A stretch of DNA of 55,351 nucleotides from Helicobacter cinaedi CCUG 18818 = ATCC BAA-847 (GTDB lineage: Bacteria > Campylobacterota > Campylobacteria > Campylobacterales > Helicobacteraceae). The stretch covers positions 254,809 to 310,159 of the forward strand of contig NZ_DS990392.1 in the NCBI RefSeq assembly GCF_000155475.1, written 5' to 3'. Both the position numbers and the translations under genes were made by a program. The notes below the pieces were generated by a model that was not told where the DNA came from, did no database searches, and saw only the letters and a list, made by a program, of their open reading frames with translations. Positions 44,636-54,361 of the stretch are shown one piece after another. Position 1 is the stretch's first letter. Every line of letters starts with the position of its first letter.

Positions 44636-47600
44636 ATGCCAAAACGCACCGATATTCACACGATTTTACTCATTGGTTCAGGTCCTATTGTGATAGGTCA
44701 GGCTTGTGAGTTTGACTATTCAGGCACACAGGCAGTAAAGACGCTAAAATCTCTTGGCTATCGTGTTGTGCTTATAAACTCAAATCCAGCGACTATTATG
44801 ACAGATCCAGACTTTGCGGATCGCACTTATATTGAGCCGATTACTGAAGAGATTATTGCGGATATTATTAAAAGAGAGAGTGTTGATGCGATTTTGCCGA
44901 CTATGGGCGGACAGACAGCCCTTAATGTGGCAATGAGTATGTATGAAAAGGGAATGCTTGAGGGCATAGAGTTTTTAGGTGCAAAGCCTAGTGCGATTAA
45001 AAAGGGTGAGGATAGACAGGCTTTTAAAGAAGCTATGCTAAAGATTGGTATGGACTTGCCAAAATCCCGCTATGCTTATACAGAAGAGGAAGCCCTAGAG
45101 GCAGCAAAAGAGATAGGATTCCCCCTCATTATTCGGGCTAGTTTTACCCTTGCAGGTGGGGGCAGTGGCGTGGCATATAATATTGATGAGTTTAAAGCGG
45201 TGGCAAAAAATGGCTTAGAAACAAGTCCGATTAATGAAATTTTAATTGAAGAGTCCCTGCTTGGCTGGAAAGAATATGAAATGGAGGTTATACGCGATAA
45301 GTTTGATAACTGCATCATCGTGTGTAGCATTGAAAATCTTGATCCTATGGGTGTGCATACAGGAGATTCTATCACCATTGCACCGGCTTTAACACTCACG
45401 GATAAAGAGTATCAAAGAATGCGTGATGCAAGTTTTAAAATCTTGCGAGAAATCGGCGTAGATACAGGCGGGAGCAATGTGCAGTTTGCTATAAATCCAA
45501 AAAATGGCAGAATGACTGTGATTGAGATGAATCCGCGTGTATCGCGTAGCTCCGCCCTAGCGAGTAAGGCGACAGGCTATCCTATCGCAAAAGTGGCTAC
45601 AATGCTAGCAGTGGGCTTTAGCCTAGATGAGATAAAAAATGACATTACAGGCACACCGGCGAGTTTTGAGCCTAGCATTGATTATATTGTTACAAAAATT
45701 CCTAGATTCACATTTGAGAAATTCCCACAGGCAGATTCCACACTCACAACAAGTATGAAGTCTATTGGCGAAGTAATGGCGATTGGCGGAAGCTTTAAAG
45801 AGAGTTTGCAAAAGGCGTTGTGTAGCCTTGAGACAGGCATTTTTGGGTTAAATCAAATCTGCAATGACTTAGAGACTATCAAAAAAGAGATTAGACGACC
45901 AAATGCGAATAGACTGCTTTATATCGCTGAAGGCTTTGGGCTTGGAATGAGTATTGAAGAAATGCACGAGCTATGCAAGATTGATAAGTGGTTTTTACAC
46001 GAGATAAAAGAGATTGTAGATTCTGAATCTAGTATTACTTCGCAGATTCTAAGCGATGAATCTCTTATGCGGCGGATAAAAAGCTATGGCTTTAGTGATA
46101 AGATGATAGCCCATTGGCTAAAGCATAATGATGGAATGGAGATAAGTGAGAGTGAAGTGTATCAGGCTAGAATTGGGCTTGGTGTGGAGTGTGTGTATAA
46201 TGAGGTGGATACTTGTGCGGCGGAGTTTCCAAGTCTTACGCCCTATCTTTACTCAACAATAGGTAACTTTCAAGTTCTAGGTGGGCATTCAGTATTGAGC
46301 GATAAATCGGCGATTCTGCGTTCGCCAACTGCGGCACTTACCTCTAGTAAGCTTCTTGTTGGCTCACTTGAAAACGCTGATTTCTCATCTCAATCCTTAG
46401 AATGCCAAGATTCTAGCTTCTCCTTAGAATCTGTGGGCAACACCACAAATACTAGAATTGCGGATTCTGTAAGTTTAGAATGCCAAAACTCTCAAACAGA
46501 TTCCACCCCTTGTCATTTTGAGCGTAGCGAAAAATCCACACACCTAGAGTTTAAAGATTCCACAAAACAAGATTCTAGCACTAGAGATTCTAAGGCGGAA
46601 GTATCTTTGAGTGATTTTAGTGGTTTTCAAACGAAAGGCGAATGGAGTTACCTAAAGGGTAATGACCGAGCCTTGAGTGTAGAATCCGTTAAAAGCACCA
46701 AAGAGACAACGCCTAAAAAGGTTATGATAATTGGCGGTGGTCCTAACCGCATCGGTCAAGGCATCGAGTTTGACTACTGCTGCGTTCATTCAAGCTTTGC
46801 CCTAAATGATTTAGGCATAAAAAGCATAATGTATAATTGCAATCCAGAGACCGTTAGCACAGATTATGACACAAGCGATGTGCTTTATTTTGAGCCAATT
46901 GATTTTGAACGCGTCCGGGCTGTGATTGAGAGAGAAAAGCCAGATGGCATAATCGTGCATTTTGGGGGACAAACGCCCTTAAAACTTGCAAATTCTCTAA
47001 CAAAAATCAATGCTAAAATCATCGGCACAAGTGCAAAGGTCATTGACACCGCAGAAGATAGAGAGAAATTTGCGAGTTTTGTAAATAATCTAGGGCTAAA
47101 GCAGCCCCAAAATGGCATAGCCTATGAGAAAGAACAAGCATATAGTGTGGCTAATAAAATCGGCTTTCCGGTGCTTGTAAGACCGAGCTATGTGCTTGGC
47201 GGACGGGCTATGCGGATCGTGTATGATGATGATGAGCTAAAGCAGTATATGGACGAAGTGATTGCTGTGAGTGATAGCTCTCCGGTGCTTATTGATAAGT
47301 TTTTGGAATACGCCATTGAGCTTGATGTAGATTGCATTAGCGATGGGGAGAGTGTGTATATCGGCGGAATAATGGAGCATATTGAAGAGGCAGGGATTCA
47401 CAGCGGGGATAGTGCGAGTTCCCTGCCGACAATAAATATTAGGGAATCTATGCTAAAAGAGATAGAGCAAAGCACTGCTAAAATCGCCTTGAAACTTGGC
47501 GTAGTGGGGCTTATGAATGTGCAGTATGCAATCTATAATAATGAGTTGTATTTGATTGAAGTAAATCCGCGTGCTAGTCGCACCGTGCCTTTTGTAAGCA

Positions 47601-48334
47601 AAGCTACTGGACTCCCTTTAGCAAAAATTGCCACAAGAGTTATGTGGAATCATAGTGTAAAAAAAGCAGAATCTAAAGATTCTATACTAGAAGAGGCATT
47701 GAGATTTTATGATAAATACAAAAAAGTTGATTTCACGCAAAGCCCCCTTAAGCCAAAAACCCTTCAGTATGTGTGCTTAAAAGAATCTGTTTTCCCTTTT
47801 ACAAAGCTTAGTGGAGCGGAGCTCTCACTTGGACCAGAGATGAAAAGCACAGGTGAAGTTATGGGGATAGGCAGGAGCTTTGGGCTAAGCTTTGCTAAAA
47901 GTCAGCTTGCGTGTAAAAATGCCCTGCCTTTAAGTGGAGAAGTGTTTTTATCCCTTGCTAGTCTTGATAAGAAAGAGGGCGTGGCGTTAGCAAACGACTT
48001 TATAGAGCTTGGGTTTTCTATCTGTGCCACGGAAGGGACATATAAGATTCTATGTGAAAATGGCATTGAAGCAAGTCATATTTTGAAAGTAAGTGAGGGG
48101 CGACCAAATATCATAGATCGTATGATGAATAATCAAATTGCCCTTGCTATCAATACAAGCGATAATCTTTCAAACAAAGATGACACACATCTTATCCGCA
48201 CACAAATTATCAAAAGCTCTATTCCGTATTTTACGACTTTGGCTGCGGCTCGTGTGGCGATTGAAGCCATTAGGGATATTAAAAAATATAATCTTTCTCA
48301 AGCCTTTTCTTTGCAGGAATATTTGGAAAGTTAA
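44636..48334 (+). CDS. carB: Carbamoyl-phosphate synthase large subunit with in-frame repeat insertion
   Basis: Makes carbamoyl phosphate for pyrimidine and arginine synthesis. Two ATP-grasp halves are intact: half 1 with [17 protein letters not shown] and [14 protein letters not shown], half 2 with [17 protein letters not shown] and [18 protein letters not shown]. The C-terminal allosteric domain follows. At 1,232 residues it is about 150 longer than usual. The excess lies at about residues 543-692, between STIGN and the second-half strand KVMIIGGG. That stretch is Ser/Thr/Gln-rich, contains CHFERSEKS, and at DNA level matches repeats found at 48373-48504. The frame is kept, so the enzyme is probably still made. 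Confidence 0.93.
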   Translation: MPKRTDIHTILLIGSGPIVIGQACEFDYSGTQAVKTLKSLGYRVVLINSNPATIMTDPDFADRTYIEPITEEIIADIIKRESVDAILPTMGGQTALNVAMSMYEKGMLEGIEFLGAKPSAIKKGEDRQAFKEAMLKIGMDLPKSRYAYTEEEALEAAKEIGFPLIIRASFTLAGGGSGVAYNIDEFKAVAKNGLETSPINEILIEESLLGWKEYEMEVIRDKFDNCIIVCSIENLDPMGVHTGDSITIAPALTLTDKEYQRMRDASFKILREIGVDTGGSNVQFAINPKNGRMTVIEMNPRVSRSSALASKATGYPIAKVATMLAVGFSLDEIKNDITGTPASFEPSIDYIVTKIPRFTFEKFPQADSTLTTSMKSIGEVMAIGGSFKESLQKALCSLETGIFGLNQICNDLETIKKEIRRPNANRLLYIAEGFGLGMSIEEMHELCKIDKWFLHEIKEIVDSESSITSQILSDESLMRRIKSYGFSDKMIAHWLKHNDGMEISESEVYQARIGLGVECVYNEVDTCAAEFPSLTPYLYSTIGNFQVLGGHSVLSDKSAILRSPTAALTSSKLLVGSLENADFSSQSLECQDSSFSLESVGNTTNTRIADSVSLECQNSQTDSTPCHFERSEKSTHLEFKDSTKQDSSTRDSKAEVSLSDFSGFQTKGEWSYLKGNDRALSVESVKSTKETTPKKVMIIGGGPNRIGQGIEFDYCCVHSSFALNDLGIKSIMYNCNPETVSTDYDTSDVLYFEPIDFERVRAVIEREKPDGIIVHFGGQTPLKLANSLTKINAKIIGTSAKVIDTAEDREKFASFVNNLGLKQPQNGIAYEKEQAYSVANKIGFPVLVRPSYVLGGRAMRIVYDDDELKQYMDEVIAVSDSSPVLIDKFLEYAIELDVDCISDGESVYIGGIMEHIEEAGIHSGDSASSLPTINIRESMLKEIEQSTAKIALKLGVVGLMNVQYAIYNNELYLIEVNPRASRTVPFVSKATGLPLAKIATRVMWNHSVKKAESKDSILEEALRFYDKYKKVDFTQSPLKPKTLQYVCLKESVFPFTKLSGAELSLGPEMKSTGEVMGIGRSFGLSFAKSQLACKNALPLSGEVFLSLASLDKKEGVALANDFIELGFSICATEGTYKILCENGIEASHILKVSEGRPNIIDRMMNNQIALAINTSDNLSNKDDTHLIRTQIIKSSIPYFTTLAAARVAIEAIRDIKKYNLSQAFSLQEYLES
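46263..46712 (+). repeat. Composite repeat insertion inside carB
   Basis: About 450 bases joining the two carB halves. Bases 46301-46369 match 48373-48442 at roughly 84% in direct orientation, including the identical TCTAGTAAGCTTCTTGTTGG. Bases 46597-46627 match the reverse complement of 48474-48504, including 15 identical bases GGAAGTATCTTTGAG. The CHFERSEKS-coding string at 46510-46536 is of a type seen in dispersed repeats of many genomes. GGTAACT near the left edge and AGTTACC near 46644 are inverted. Confidence 0.75.
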
Positions 48335-48367
48335 GCAGATTTGGCGAAGCTAGAATCTGCGTTGTCT

Positions 48368-48495
48368 TTTGAGATAAAATCGCGGATTCTGCATTTGCCA
48401 ACCGCAACACTTACTTCTAGTAAGCTTCTTGTTGGTTCATTTGGTGCAGACGAAGTCAAGCTCGGCTAACGCAAAAACCACGATTTTATCTCAAA
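48368..48495. repeat. Palindromic repeat element downstream of carB
   Basis: TTTGAGATAAAATCG and CGATTTTATCTCAAA are perfect 15-base inverted arms, 98 bases apart. The interior matches part of the insertion in carB. It lies in the 331-base gap between carB and flgL and could also act as a carB terminator. No gene is visible in the gap. Confidence 0.75.
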
Positions 48496-48607
48496 GATAC
48501 TTCCACAGGGCGTTTTGGAGTTTTTAGAATCTAGAAACTATTGACTGGCCTTTTGGTAGGCAAAAATTGGGGCTTTGCTAAAAAAAGGTATTGTTTTTGC
48601 TTAAAGT

Positions 48608-48615
48608 GCCGATAT
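48608..48615 (+). promoter_or_regulatory. Possible sigma-28 -10 element for flgL
   Basis: GCCGATAT differs by one base from the flagellar sigma-28 -10 (GCCGATAA), 51 bases before the flgL start. The -35 region at the expected distance (TATT) is weak. No good sigma-54 GG-N10-GC element was found in the gap. Confidence 0.45.
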
Positions 48616-48665
48616 AGATAAGGCAGAGTTGTTTCAAGGACGAAAAATATGCAAGGAACAGGACA

Positions 48666-51233
48666 ATGAGAGTTACATTTGGCACGAAGTATAACCAAAT
48701 GAATTATTATCAAGGCACGATGCAAAGCAAACTTATGGACATAAATACTAAGATTGCTTCGGGGCTTAAGATTCAGTATGGTTACCAAGATAGCAGTGTG
48801 TTTAATCAGAATCTCAAGCTTGAATATGAAAAAATCAATCTTGATCAAGGCATTGATGTGGGTAATGATGCCTATACTTCTACGCTTAATACCGATAAGG
48901 CTCTAGCCGAGCTTTCCCAAACCGCCGAACAGTTTAATACAAAGCTTATTCAAGCGGCAAATGATATTCACTCTCCTACTTCACGCGAGGCGATTGCTAG
49001 GGACTTAGAAAAGCTTAAAGATCATATGATAAATATCGCTAATACTTCTATTGGCGGGGAGTTTCTCTTTGCTGGGAGTAATGTCAAAATCCGCCCTTTT
49101 GAGCCTGATGGCACATATAAGGGTAATGATGAAACTTTGGAAGCGTTGGTAAGCAATAATAATCCTATACCTTATAATATTACGGGGCAGGAGCTGTTTT
49201 TTGGGCGAGATTCCGACCATCATAAGAGTATCACTACAAATATCCGCAAATTTAATCAAACAAAGCTGAACAACGACATTATGGATAGGATTAAACGCGG
49301 TGATATACCCGAAGAAGTGTATATTAAAGCCGGTGATACCTTGCGTGATTTGCTAGGCGATAATGATGATGACACAAGTAATAATGGCAAGGAGTATTTT
49401 TACTTACGCGGTGTGCGACCAGATGGCACGAGCTTTAAGAGTAAATTTGACTTTGATGTGGGCTATAAGAATCCAAATAACGCCACAAAGGTGCAGGACT
49501 TGCTAGATAAGATAGGCAAGGAGTTTGGGAATACGAGTAAAAATAAAGTCGTTGATGTGAGTTTGAACTTTTGGGGGCAGATTGAGATTAAGAATCTTCA
49601 GCCGGGCAATGCGAATTTGGATTTCAATCTTATATCAAGTGATATGGATGTTGAGAATCTTGATGATCTTCCAGCCCTTGGAGCTAGGGTTACGAGTTTT
49701 CAAAAAAGCCCATTTATGGGGGAATTTTCACAATCTCATCTTGAGGCGATAAAAGATAATTATGATCACAGAAATCTCACTTTCCCTTCAACCTTGCTGA
49801 CTAAGGATAACTTCCCTGCTACGCTTAATACAAAGCTCAAAGATGTGCTAAGTGAAGATGTAAGCACACTTGTGATAGCAGGGACTCGTCCAAATCACGA
49901 TGATGGCACAATTAATGAAGAGCCTATTGAAGCTTTAAGTGTGGCGGTGAGTGATGATTTAGAAGTGCAGGATTTACTTGCTATGATTAAAAAGCATTTT
50001 GGTGGCAAGGTTGAAGGCGAGATTATCCGTGGGGAGCTTGTGCTGCGTGATATGAATGTAACGCATAAAGATAGGGATATGATGAATCCACCATATAATG
50101 GTCCTAGTGGCTTTAGTCTTTCGCTCACAACGCTTAATGATATGGGGCTAGAGACAAAGGGTATAAGGCGGGACTATCGCACAGAGTATGATCAAGTCAG
50201 CTTTGATAATCAAGGCTCAAAGCTTATCTCTAATGTATCGCAGATTCTAGCAAATGGTATGGGGTATGCGAATGATGAGACAAAGCTTTCTGCCGTGGTT
50301 GGGGGAAGTTTAGATGGGCAGACCTATCATCTCGTGCTTGAAGACCATAATGGAATCCCTGTTAATGCGCGTATTGAGTTTAGCAATAAAGGGAGCTATC
50401 TTATCTTGTCTAATGCAGATTTTGACTTGAATGATCCAAAGTCCCAAGCGGAGTTTTCAATCCCACTTTATAATCCCCACGATGAGCCACCAGCAGTAAC
50501 AATCAGCAAAGCTGATGATGTGTCCTATCGGCAACTACTTGATGCGATTAACATTGCCCTTAATTATAGCAATCAGCCTATGGAGTATTATCAAAACGCC
50601 CAAGCTCAAAAGGGTGTGCCAACGCAAGAAGGCAAAAATGCCTATGAATCACTTCTAGCCCAGACAAAAGGGCGTGTAAGTGCGTATTTGACACAAGATG
50701 GGCGTATTGAGATAAGTGATGAAATGCGTTCTGTATCGCGTATGAAATTTATGATGTATAATAATGCAAGTAATGATTTTAGTGAGCAGGGGATACGCAA
50801 CTACCGCTCTTCTTTGACTTTTAATGCCAATAATGCACTCACTATTGATGAGCCCGATGTGAATTTTTTCAAATCCCTTGATGGTATCATTGAATCGGTT
50901 AGAGCAGGGGTGTATCGACCAGATGCGTTTGGGGACGAATATACAAGTGAAATGCGAAATAAGGGGATTCAAAATGCTATTGAACTTTTTGGGCATTTAA
51001 GCGATCATATAGAAAAGATGATAGCACTTAATGGTGCGCATAGCAGGAGTTTTGAGAATGTGATTAGACGCAATGAAGTCTTGCGTGTGCAAATAGAATC
51101 TATTAAGAGTGACACTATTGGCACTGATGTTGCAGAGACTTATAATCACTTCTCAAATCTCACAACAAACTACAATGCTGTGCTTGCTTCAACAAGCCGT
51201 ATTAATCAAATGTCATTGGTGAATTATCTATGA
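48666..51233 (+). CDS. flgL: Flagellar hook-associated protein 3 (FlgL), long form
   Basis: Junction protein between the hook and the flagellin filament, exported by the flagellar type III apparatus; 855 residues, near the long H. pylori form and far longer than the enterobacterial 317. The N-terminal D0/D1 helices (MRVTFGTKYNQMNYY, NTKIASGLKIQYG) and C-terminal helix (TTNYNAVLASTSRINQMSLVNYL region) are conserved. The large middle is the exposed variable part. It overlaps the next gene by 4 bases. Confidence 0.92.
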   Translation: MRVTFGTKYNQMNYYQGTMQSKLMDINTKIASGLKIQYGYQDSSVFNQNLKLEYEKINLDQGIDVGNDAYTSTLNTDKALAELSQTAEQFNTKLIQAANDIHSPTSREAIARDLEKLKDHMINIANTSIGGEFLFAGSNVKIRPFEPDGTYKGNDETLEALVSNNNPIPYNITGQELFFGRDSDHHKSITTNIRKFNQTKLNNDIMDRIKRGDIPEEVYIKAGDTLRDLLGDNDDDTSNNGKEYFYLRGVRPDGTSFKSKFDFDVGYKNPNNATKVQDLLDKIGKEFGNTSKNKVVDVSLNFWGQIEIKNLQPGNANLDFNLISSDMDVENLDDLPALGARVTSFQKSPFMGEFSQSHLEAIKDNYDHRNLTFPSTLLTKDNFPATLNTKLKDVLSEDVSTLVIAGTRPNHDDGTINEEPIEALSVAVSDDLEVQDLLAMIKKHFGGKVEGEIIRGELVLRDMNVTHKDRDMMNPPYNGPSGFSLSLTTLNDMGLETKGIRRDYRTEYDQVSFDNQGSKLISNVSQILANGMGYANDETKLSAVVGGSLDGQTYHLVLEDHNGIPVNARIEFSNKGSYLILSNADFDLNDPKSQAEFSIPLYNPHDEPPAVTISKADDVSYRQLLDAINIALNYSNQPMEYYQNAQAQKGVPTQEGKNAYESLLAQTKGRVSAYLTQDGRIEISDEMRSVSRMKFMMYNNASNDFSEQGIRNYRSSLTFNANNALTIDEPDVNFFKSLDGIIESVRAGVYRPDAFGDEYTSEMRNKGIQNAIELFGHLSDHIEKMIALNGAHSRSFENVIRRNEVLRVQIESIKSDTIGTDVAETYNHFSNLTTNYNAVLASTSRINQMSLVNYL

Positions 51234-51988
51234 ATTGTATTCCTATACTCCGTTACACACATATCCGTGACATGCAGGATTCTCATAGTGTTTCATTAGC
51301 AGTTTTTGAAAAGCAGATTCAGTATTTACAGAAAAAATCTTACACTTTTTTAAGCCTTGATGATATGATAGCCATCAAACAAGGACAGATGGAGCTACCG
51401 CAAAAATGTGTGCTTCTTACATTTGATGGGGCGTGGAGGGATATTTACCAAAATGCCTATGAGATATTAAAACATCATTGGGTGAAAGCGGGGCTTTTTG
51501 TGGTAACAGAGTGGATAGATGAATCTTCAAAGCAGAAGCAAGAATACCAACCTATCCCACATAGTGAGTGTAAAAATACGCTTTTGCATAGCCCAAGAAG
51601 TGTGATGTGTAATTGGGAAGAGGTGCGTGAAATGCAAGATGTATTTAGTATCGGCTCTATGACGCATACTTATCAGTTTTCAAATGTCGTGTCTGTGTCG
51701 TGGCACGATGATTTTGAACTCTCAAAACGCTTGATTAAAGAACGGCTTGGTGTGGATACAAAACACCTAGCTTGGCCAGATGGAAACTATAATCAAGGTT
51801 TGCTCCGCACAGCTAAGAGTATGGGTTATGAAGCGTTTTACACAATGCAGGGTGGTTTAAATCAAGTAGGAGAGAGCAATGATGCACTTAAGCGTTTTGA
51901 TGTGAAAGATAATCTTTTTTGGTTTAAAAAGGTGTTATTTGCTACTTCAAGCACAAGAAATTTTAGAATTGGGAAATTGTTATTATAA
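51230..51988 (+). CDS. Polysaccharide deacetylase-fold protein with degenerate active site
   Basis: A 252-residue NodB-fold protein, cytoplasmic by appearance (no signal peptide). The fold is visible: LTFDGAW at motif 1, GLFVVTEW, IGSMTHTYQF at motif 2, and LAWPDGNYNQGLL at motif 3. In active enzymes motif 1 is TFDDG and motif 2 is H(S/T)xxH; here the second Asp and the first His are missing. It may therefore be a binding protein or have changed chemistry. ATGA overlap with flgL suggests co-expression with the flagellum. Confidence 0.75.
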   Translation: MNCIPILRYTHIRDMQDSHSVSLAVFEKQIQYLQKKSYTFLSLDDMIAIKQGQMELPQKCVLLTFDGAWRDIYQNAYEILKHHWVKAGLFVVTEWIDESSKQKQEYQPIPHSECKNTLLHSPRSVMCNWEEVREMQDVFSIGSMTHTYQFSNVVSVSWHDDFELSKRLIKERLGVDTKHLAWPDGNYNQGLLRTAKSMGYEAFYTMQGGLNQVGESNDALKRFDVKDNLFWFKKVLFATSSTRNFRIGKLLL

Positions 51989-51995
51989 ATTATGC

Positions 51996-52001
51996 TATAA
52001 T
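51996..52001 (+). promoter_or_regulatory. Extended -10 for hsrA
   Basis: TATGCTATAAT, a strong extended -10, placing transcription start near 52008 and a leader of about 28 bases before hsrA. It lies just after the deacetylase-like gene. Confidence 0.6.
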
Positions 52002-52035
52002 TGAAGCTGATTTTAAGTATTGAGAGGAAAGGAAA

Positions 52036-52716
52036 ATGAGAATCTTGGTCATTGAGGACGATTCGGCTTTATGCAAGAGTATTGAGGATATGTTAAATGG
52101 GCATAGCTACCAAACTGATATTGCGGAGAATCTAAAAGATGGGGAATACTTTATCAGTATTCGTAACTATGATTTGGTGCTATCGGATTGGGATTTACCA
52201 GATGGTTGCGGAGTTGATATTATCTCTCAAGTAAAAGAAAAATCCCCACGCACACCTGTTGTGATAATGTCTAGCAAGTCTTCTGTTGAAAATGAGCTTC
52301 ACGCATTTAAAGAAGGAGCTGATGACTTTGTTTCTAAGCCTTTTAATGCTGAAGTTTTGCTTGTTAGGATTCAGGCTAGATTGCGATTTTGGGGTTCAAG
52401 TGTGATTGAAATTGAGGATTTAGTCATTAACCCAGATGAAGAGAAAATCACATACAAGGGGCAAGAGATTGAGGTTAAGGGCAAACCTTTTGAGGTGCTT
52501 ACTCACCTTGCGCGTCATCGCGATCAAATTGTTTCAAAAGAACAACTGCTTGATGCGATTTGGGAAGAGCCAGAGCTTGTAACACCAAATGTCATTGAAG
52601 TGGCAATCAATCAGATTCGTCAAAAAATGGATAAACCTCTTAATATCGGCACGATTGAGACCGTTCGCCGCAGGGGCTATCGCTTTTGTTATCCTAAAAA
52701 GCCAAGCGAGAGCTAA
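52036..52716 (+). CDS. hsrA: OmpR-family orphan response regulator, HsrA/CosR type
   Basis: Essential-type regulator of 226 residues. The DNA-binding half is nearly the H. pylori HsrA sequence: RLRFWGSSVIEIEDL, EVKGKPFEVLTHLARHRDQI and NVIEVAINQIRQKMDKPL. The receiver, unlike that of H. pylori HsrA, keeps the phosphorylation set: acidic pair Asp8-Asp9, Asp51 in LSDWDLPDG, and Lys in SKPF. No histidine kinase gene is beside it. H. pylori HsrA controls housekeeping and redox genes and works without phosphorylation; this one could in principle be phosphorylated. Confidence 0.93.
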   Translation: MRILVIEDDSALCKSIEDMLNGHSYQTDIAENLKDGEYFISIRNYDLVLSDWDLPDGCGVDIISQVKEKSPRTPVVIMSSKSSVENELHAFKEGADDFVSKPFNAEVLLVRIQARLRFWGSSVIEIEDLVINPDEEKITYKGQEIEVKGKPFEVLTHLARHRDQIVSKEQLLDAIWEEPELVTPNVIEVAINQIRQKMDKPLNIGTIETVRRRGYRFCYPKKPSES

Positions 52717-52746
52717 CTTCTTCAATCACTTTTAAGCACTTTAAGA

Positions 52747-52752
52747 TATAAT
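52747..52752 (+). promoter_or_regulatory. -10 element for the SRP RNA
   Basis: TATAAT, with transcription expected to start 7-8 bases downstream at the base of the SRP RNA stem. This spacing supports both calls. Confidence 0.6.
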
Positions 52753-52759
52753 TCCACCG

Positions 52760-52862
52760 CTTCCTTGCAGACTTATGCAATAAGTTTGCAAGACAACGCT
52801 TCAGGGTGGGAACACAGCAGAGCATCTTGTAATTTTGTGTGCCATAAGCACCTGCAAGGGAG
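52760..52862 (+). ncRNA. ffs: Small signal recognition particle RNA (4.5S)
   Basis: A stable hairpin RNA that binds Ffh and targets membrane proteins. The ends (52760-52770 and 52852-52862) pair over 11 bp with one G-U. The apical part holds the conserved SRP internal-loop bases, TTCAGGGTGGGAACACAGCA, close to the CAGG...GGAA...AGCAG core of other bacteria. A T5 run follows the stem. It lies in the gap between hsrA and speE, with its own promoter. Confidence 0.85.
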
Positions 52863-52954
52863 TTTTTGAGATTCATTTACTTCTTATTAACTTCATCTTT
52901 AAAAATATTTTGTAGAGTTTAGCCCTTGAGATTTAATGTTAAAAGGTTTTTGTT

Positions 52955-53743
52955 ATGTGGATTACACGACAACTCACCCCAAATTTTAGGCAAGAATACA
53001 CCATTGAAAGAAAGCTTGTAGATTCTCGTAGCACACATATCGTGGAGATTTTTAAGAGTGTTGATTTTGATGAAGTGGCGATGATTGATGAAAAGCATTT
53101 AATGCTTAAAAAATATCTCTATATAGAATCTGAGCTTCTCTCTCATATTCCACTTTGCGTTATCCAAAAGCCAAAAAATGTATTGCTTTTTGATAGTTTT
53201 AATCTTGAGATTGCTTATGAATGTTTGAAACACAATGTAAGCGTTGATTGTGTGCAAGGGGACAGAAAGAGCTTAGATTCACTGATGAGCTTTTTGCCCC
53301 ATTTTCATCAGGTTATGCAGCATAAAGATTTTAGGCTTGTAGCTCAAGCAATGGACTTAGAGATTAAAAAGTATGATGTTATCATCGCAGATTCTATTTT
53401 GAATAAACATCAAATTGATGGCTTATCGCGTATGCTGACAAGTGAGGGGATTTTGATTATCCGTAATCATCATCCTTTGCTTGAAGAAAATCTATTTATT
53501 GAATCTCTCAAATATTGCGAAGATTTTTTTCAAATCATTATGCCTTTTTTCTCGCATATCAGCATTTTGAGCGATAAGAGTTATATTTTTGCTTCTAAAA
53601 GACTTCACCCTTGTGCTGATATGCTTTTACAAAAGATAGATCTTCTTCCGCAGTTGCAATATTATAATGCCAAGATTCACGAAAATGCCTTTGTGCTGCC
53701 AAACTTTTTATTTGATAAACTTAATGGTATTGCGCGTTTTTAG
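52955..53743 (+). CDS. speE: Spermidine synthase, atypical Helicobacter form
   Basis: Transfers aminopropyl from decarboxylated SAM to putrescine. The 262 residues follow the H. pylori SpeE pattern: MWITRQLTP, EYTIERKLVDSRS, HIVEIFKS, YIESELLSHIP and SLMSFLPHFHQV. The first acidic methyltransferase-like motif is LLFDSFNLE rather than the usual GGGDG, as in the divergent Helicobacter enzyme. Activity is probable but not proven by motif. coaE follows 8 bases later, the H. pylori order. Confidence 0.88.
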   Translation: MWITRQLTPNFRQEYTIERKLVDSRSTHIVEIFKSVDFDEVAMIDEKHLMLKKYLYIESELLSHIPLCVIQKPKNVLLFDSFNLEIAYECLKHNVSVDCVQGDRKSLDSLMSFLPHFHQVMQHKDFRLVAQAMDLEIKKYDVIIADSILNKHQIDGLSRMLTSEGILIIRNHHPLLEENLFIESLKYCEDFFQIIMPFFSHISILSDKSYIFASKRLHPCADMLLQKIDLLPQLQYYNAKIHENAFVLPNFLFDKLNGIARF

Positions 53744-53751
53744 GGGGTAAA

Positions 53752-54360
53752 ATGGGGGAACTGCGTTATGCTATTGCATTGACAGGATCTATTGGGAGTG
53801 GAAAAAGCACACTTGTGAGCTTTCTTTCATTGTATGGATATGAGAGTGTATGTGGGGATAGCATAGCTCACAAAGTGCTTGATGAGAATGCGGTGGAAGT
53901 GATTAAGGCATTTGGAGATTGTATTGTAGATGAGAATGGAAAGATTAATCGTAAAAAATTAGGAAAAATTATTTTTAGTTCATCTAAGGAGCGTGAAAAA
54001 CTTCAAAATATTCTGCATCCGCTCATTCAAGCTGAGATTCTCTCAAAAGCGTGGCAGCTTGAGGAAAAGGGCGTGTGGTATTTTTTGGATATCCCACTTT
54101 TTTTTGAAGTTGGTGGCAAGGAGGCTTACCCTGTGGCACGCTCCCTTGTTGTTTATACGCCAAAAGACAAAGCCATTGCTAGAATCATAAAGCGTGATAA
54201 TTTAAGCCTTGAAGATGCCACAGCACGACTAGAGGCACAGATTCCCATTGAGCAGAAATGTCGCTTGGCAGATGATATTATAGGTAATGATGGGGATTTG
54301 CGTTCCTTGCAACAACGGCTAGAATCTTATTTGCAATCTTTGCCATCATATAGGCGTTAG
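53752..54360 (+). CDS. coaE: Dephospho-CoA kinase
   Basis: Last step of coenzyme A synthesis; 202 residues. The P-loop GSIGSGKST is near residues 11-19. DSIAHKVLD and DIPLFFE are family motifs, and RIIKRDNLSLEDATARLEAQ is the lid region. It is coupled to dapF (one base between stop and start). Confidence 0.94.
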   Translation: MGELRYAIALTGSIGSGKSTLVSFLSLYGYESVCGDSIAHKVLDENAVEVIKAFGDCIVDENGKINRKKLGKIIFSSSKEREKLQNILHPLIQAEILSKAWQLEEKGVWYFLDIPLFFEVGGKEAYPVARSLVVYTPKDKAIARIIKRDNLSLEDATARLEAQIPIEQKCRLADDIIGNDGDLRSLQQRLESYLQSLPSYRR

Positions 54361-54361
54361 T

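Noticed and set aside
48541-48600. Sigma-54 promoter for flgL around TTGGGGCTTTGC
   Set aside because: The GG to GC spacing is 6-8 bases rather than the required 10; the sigma-28-like site downstream fits better.
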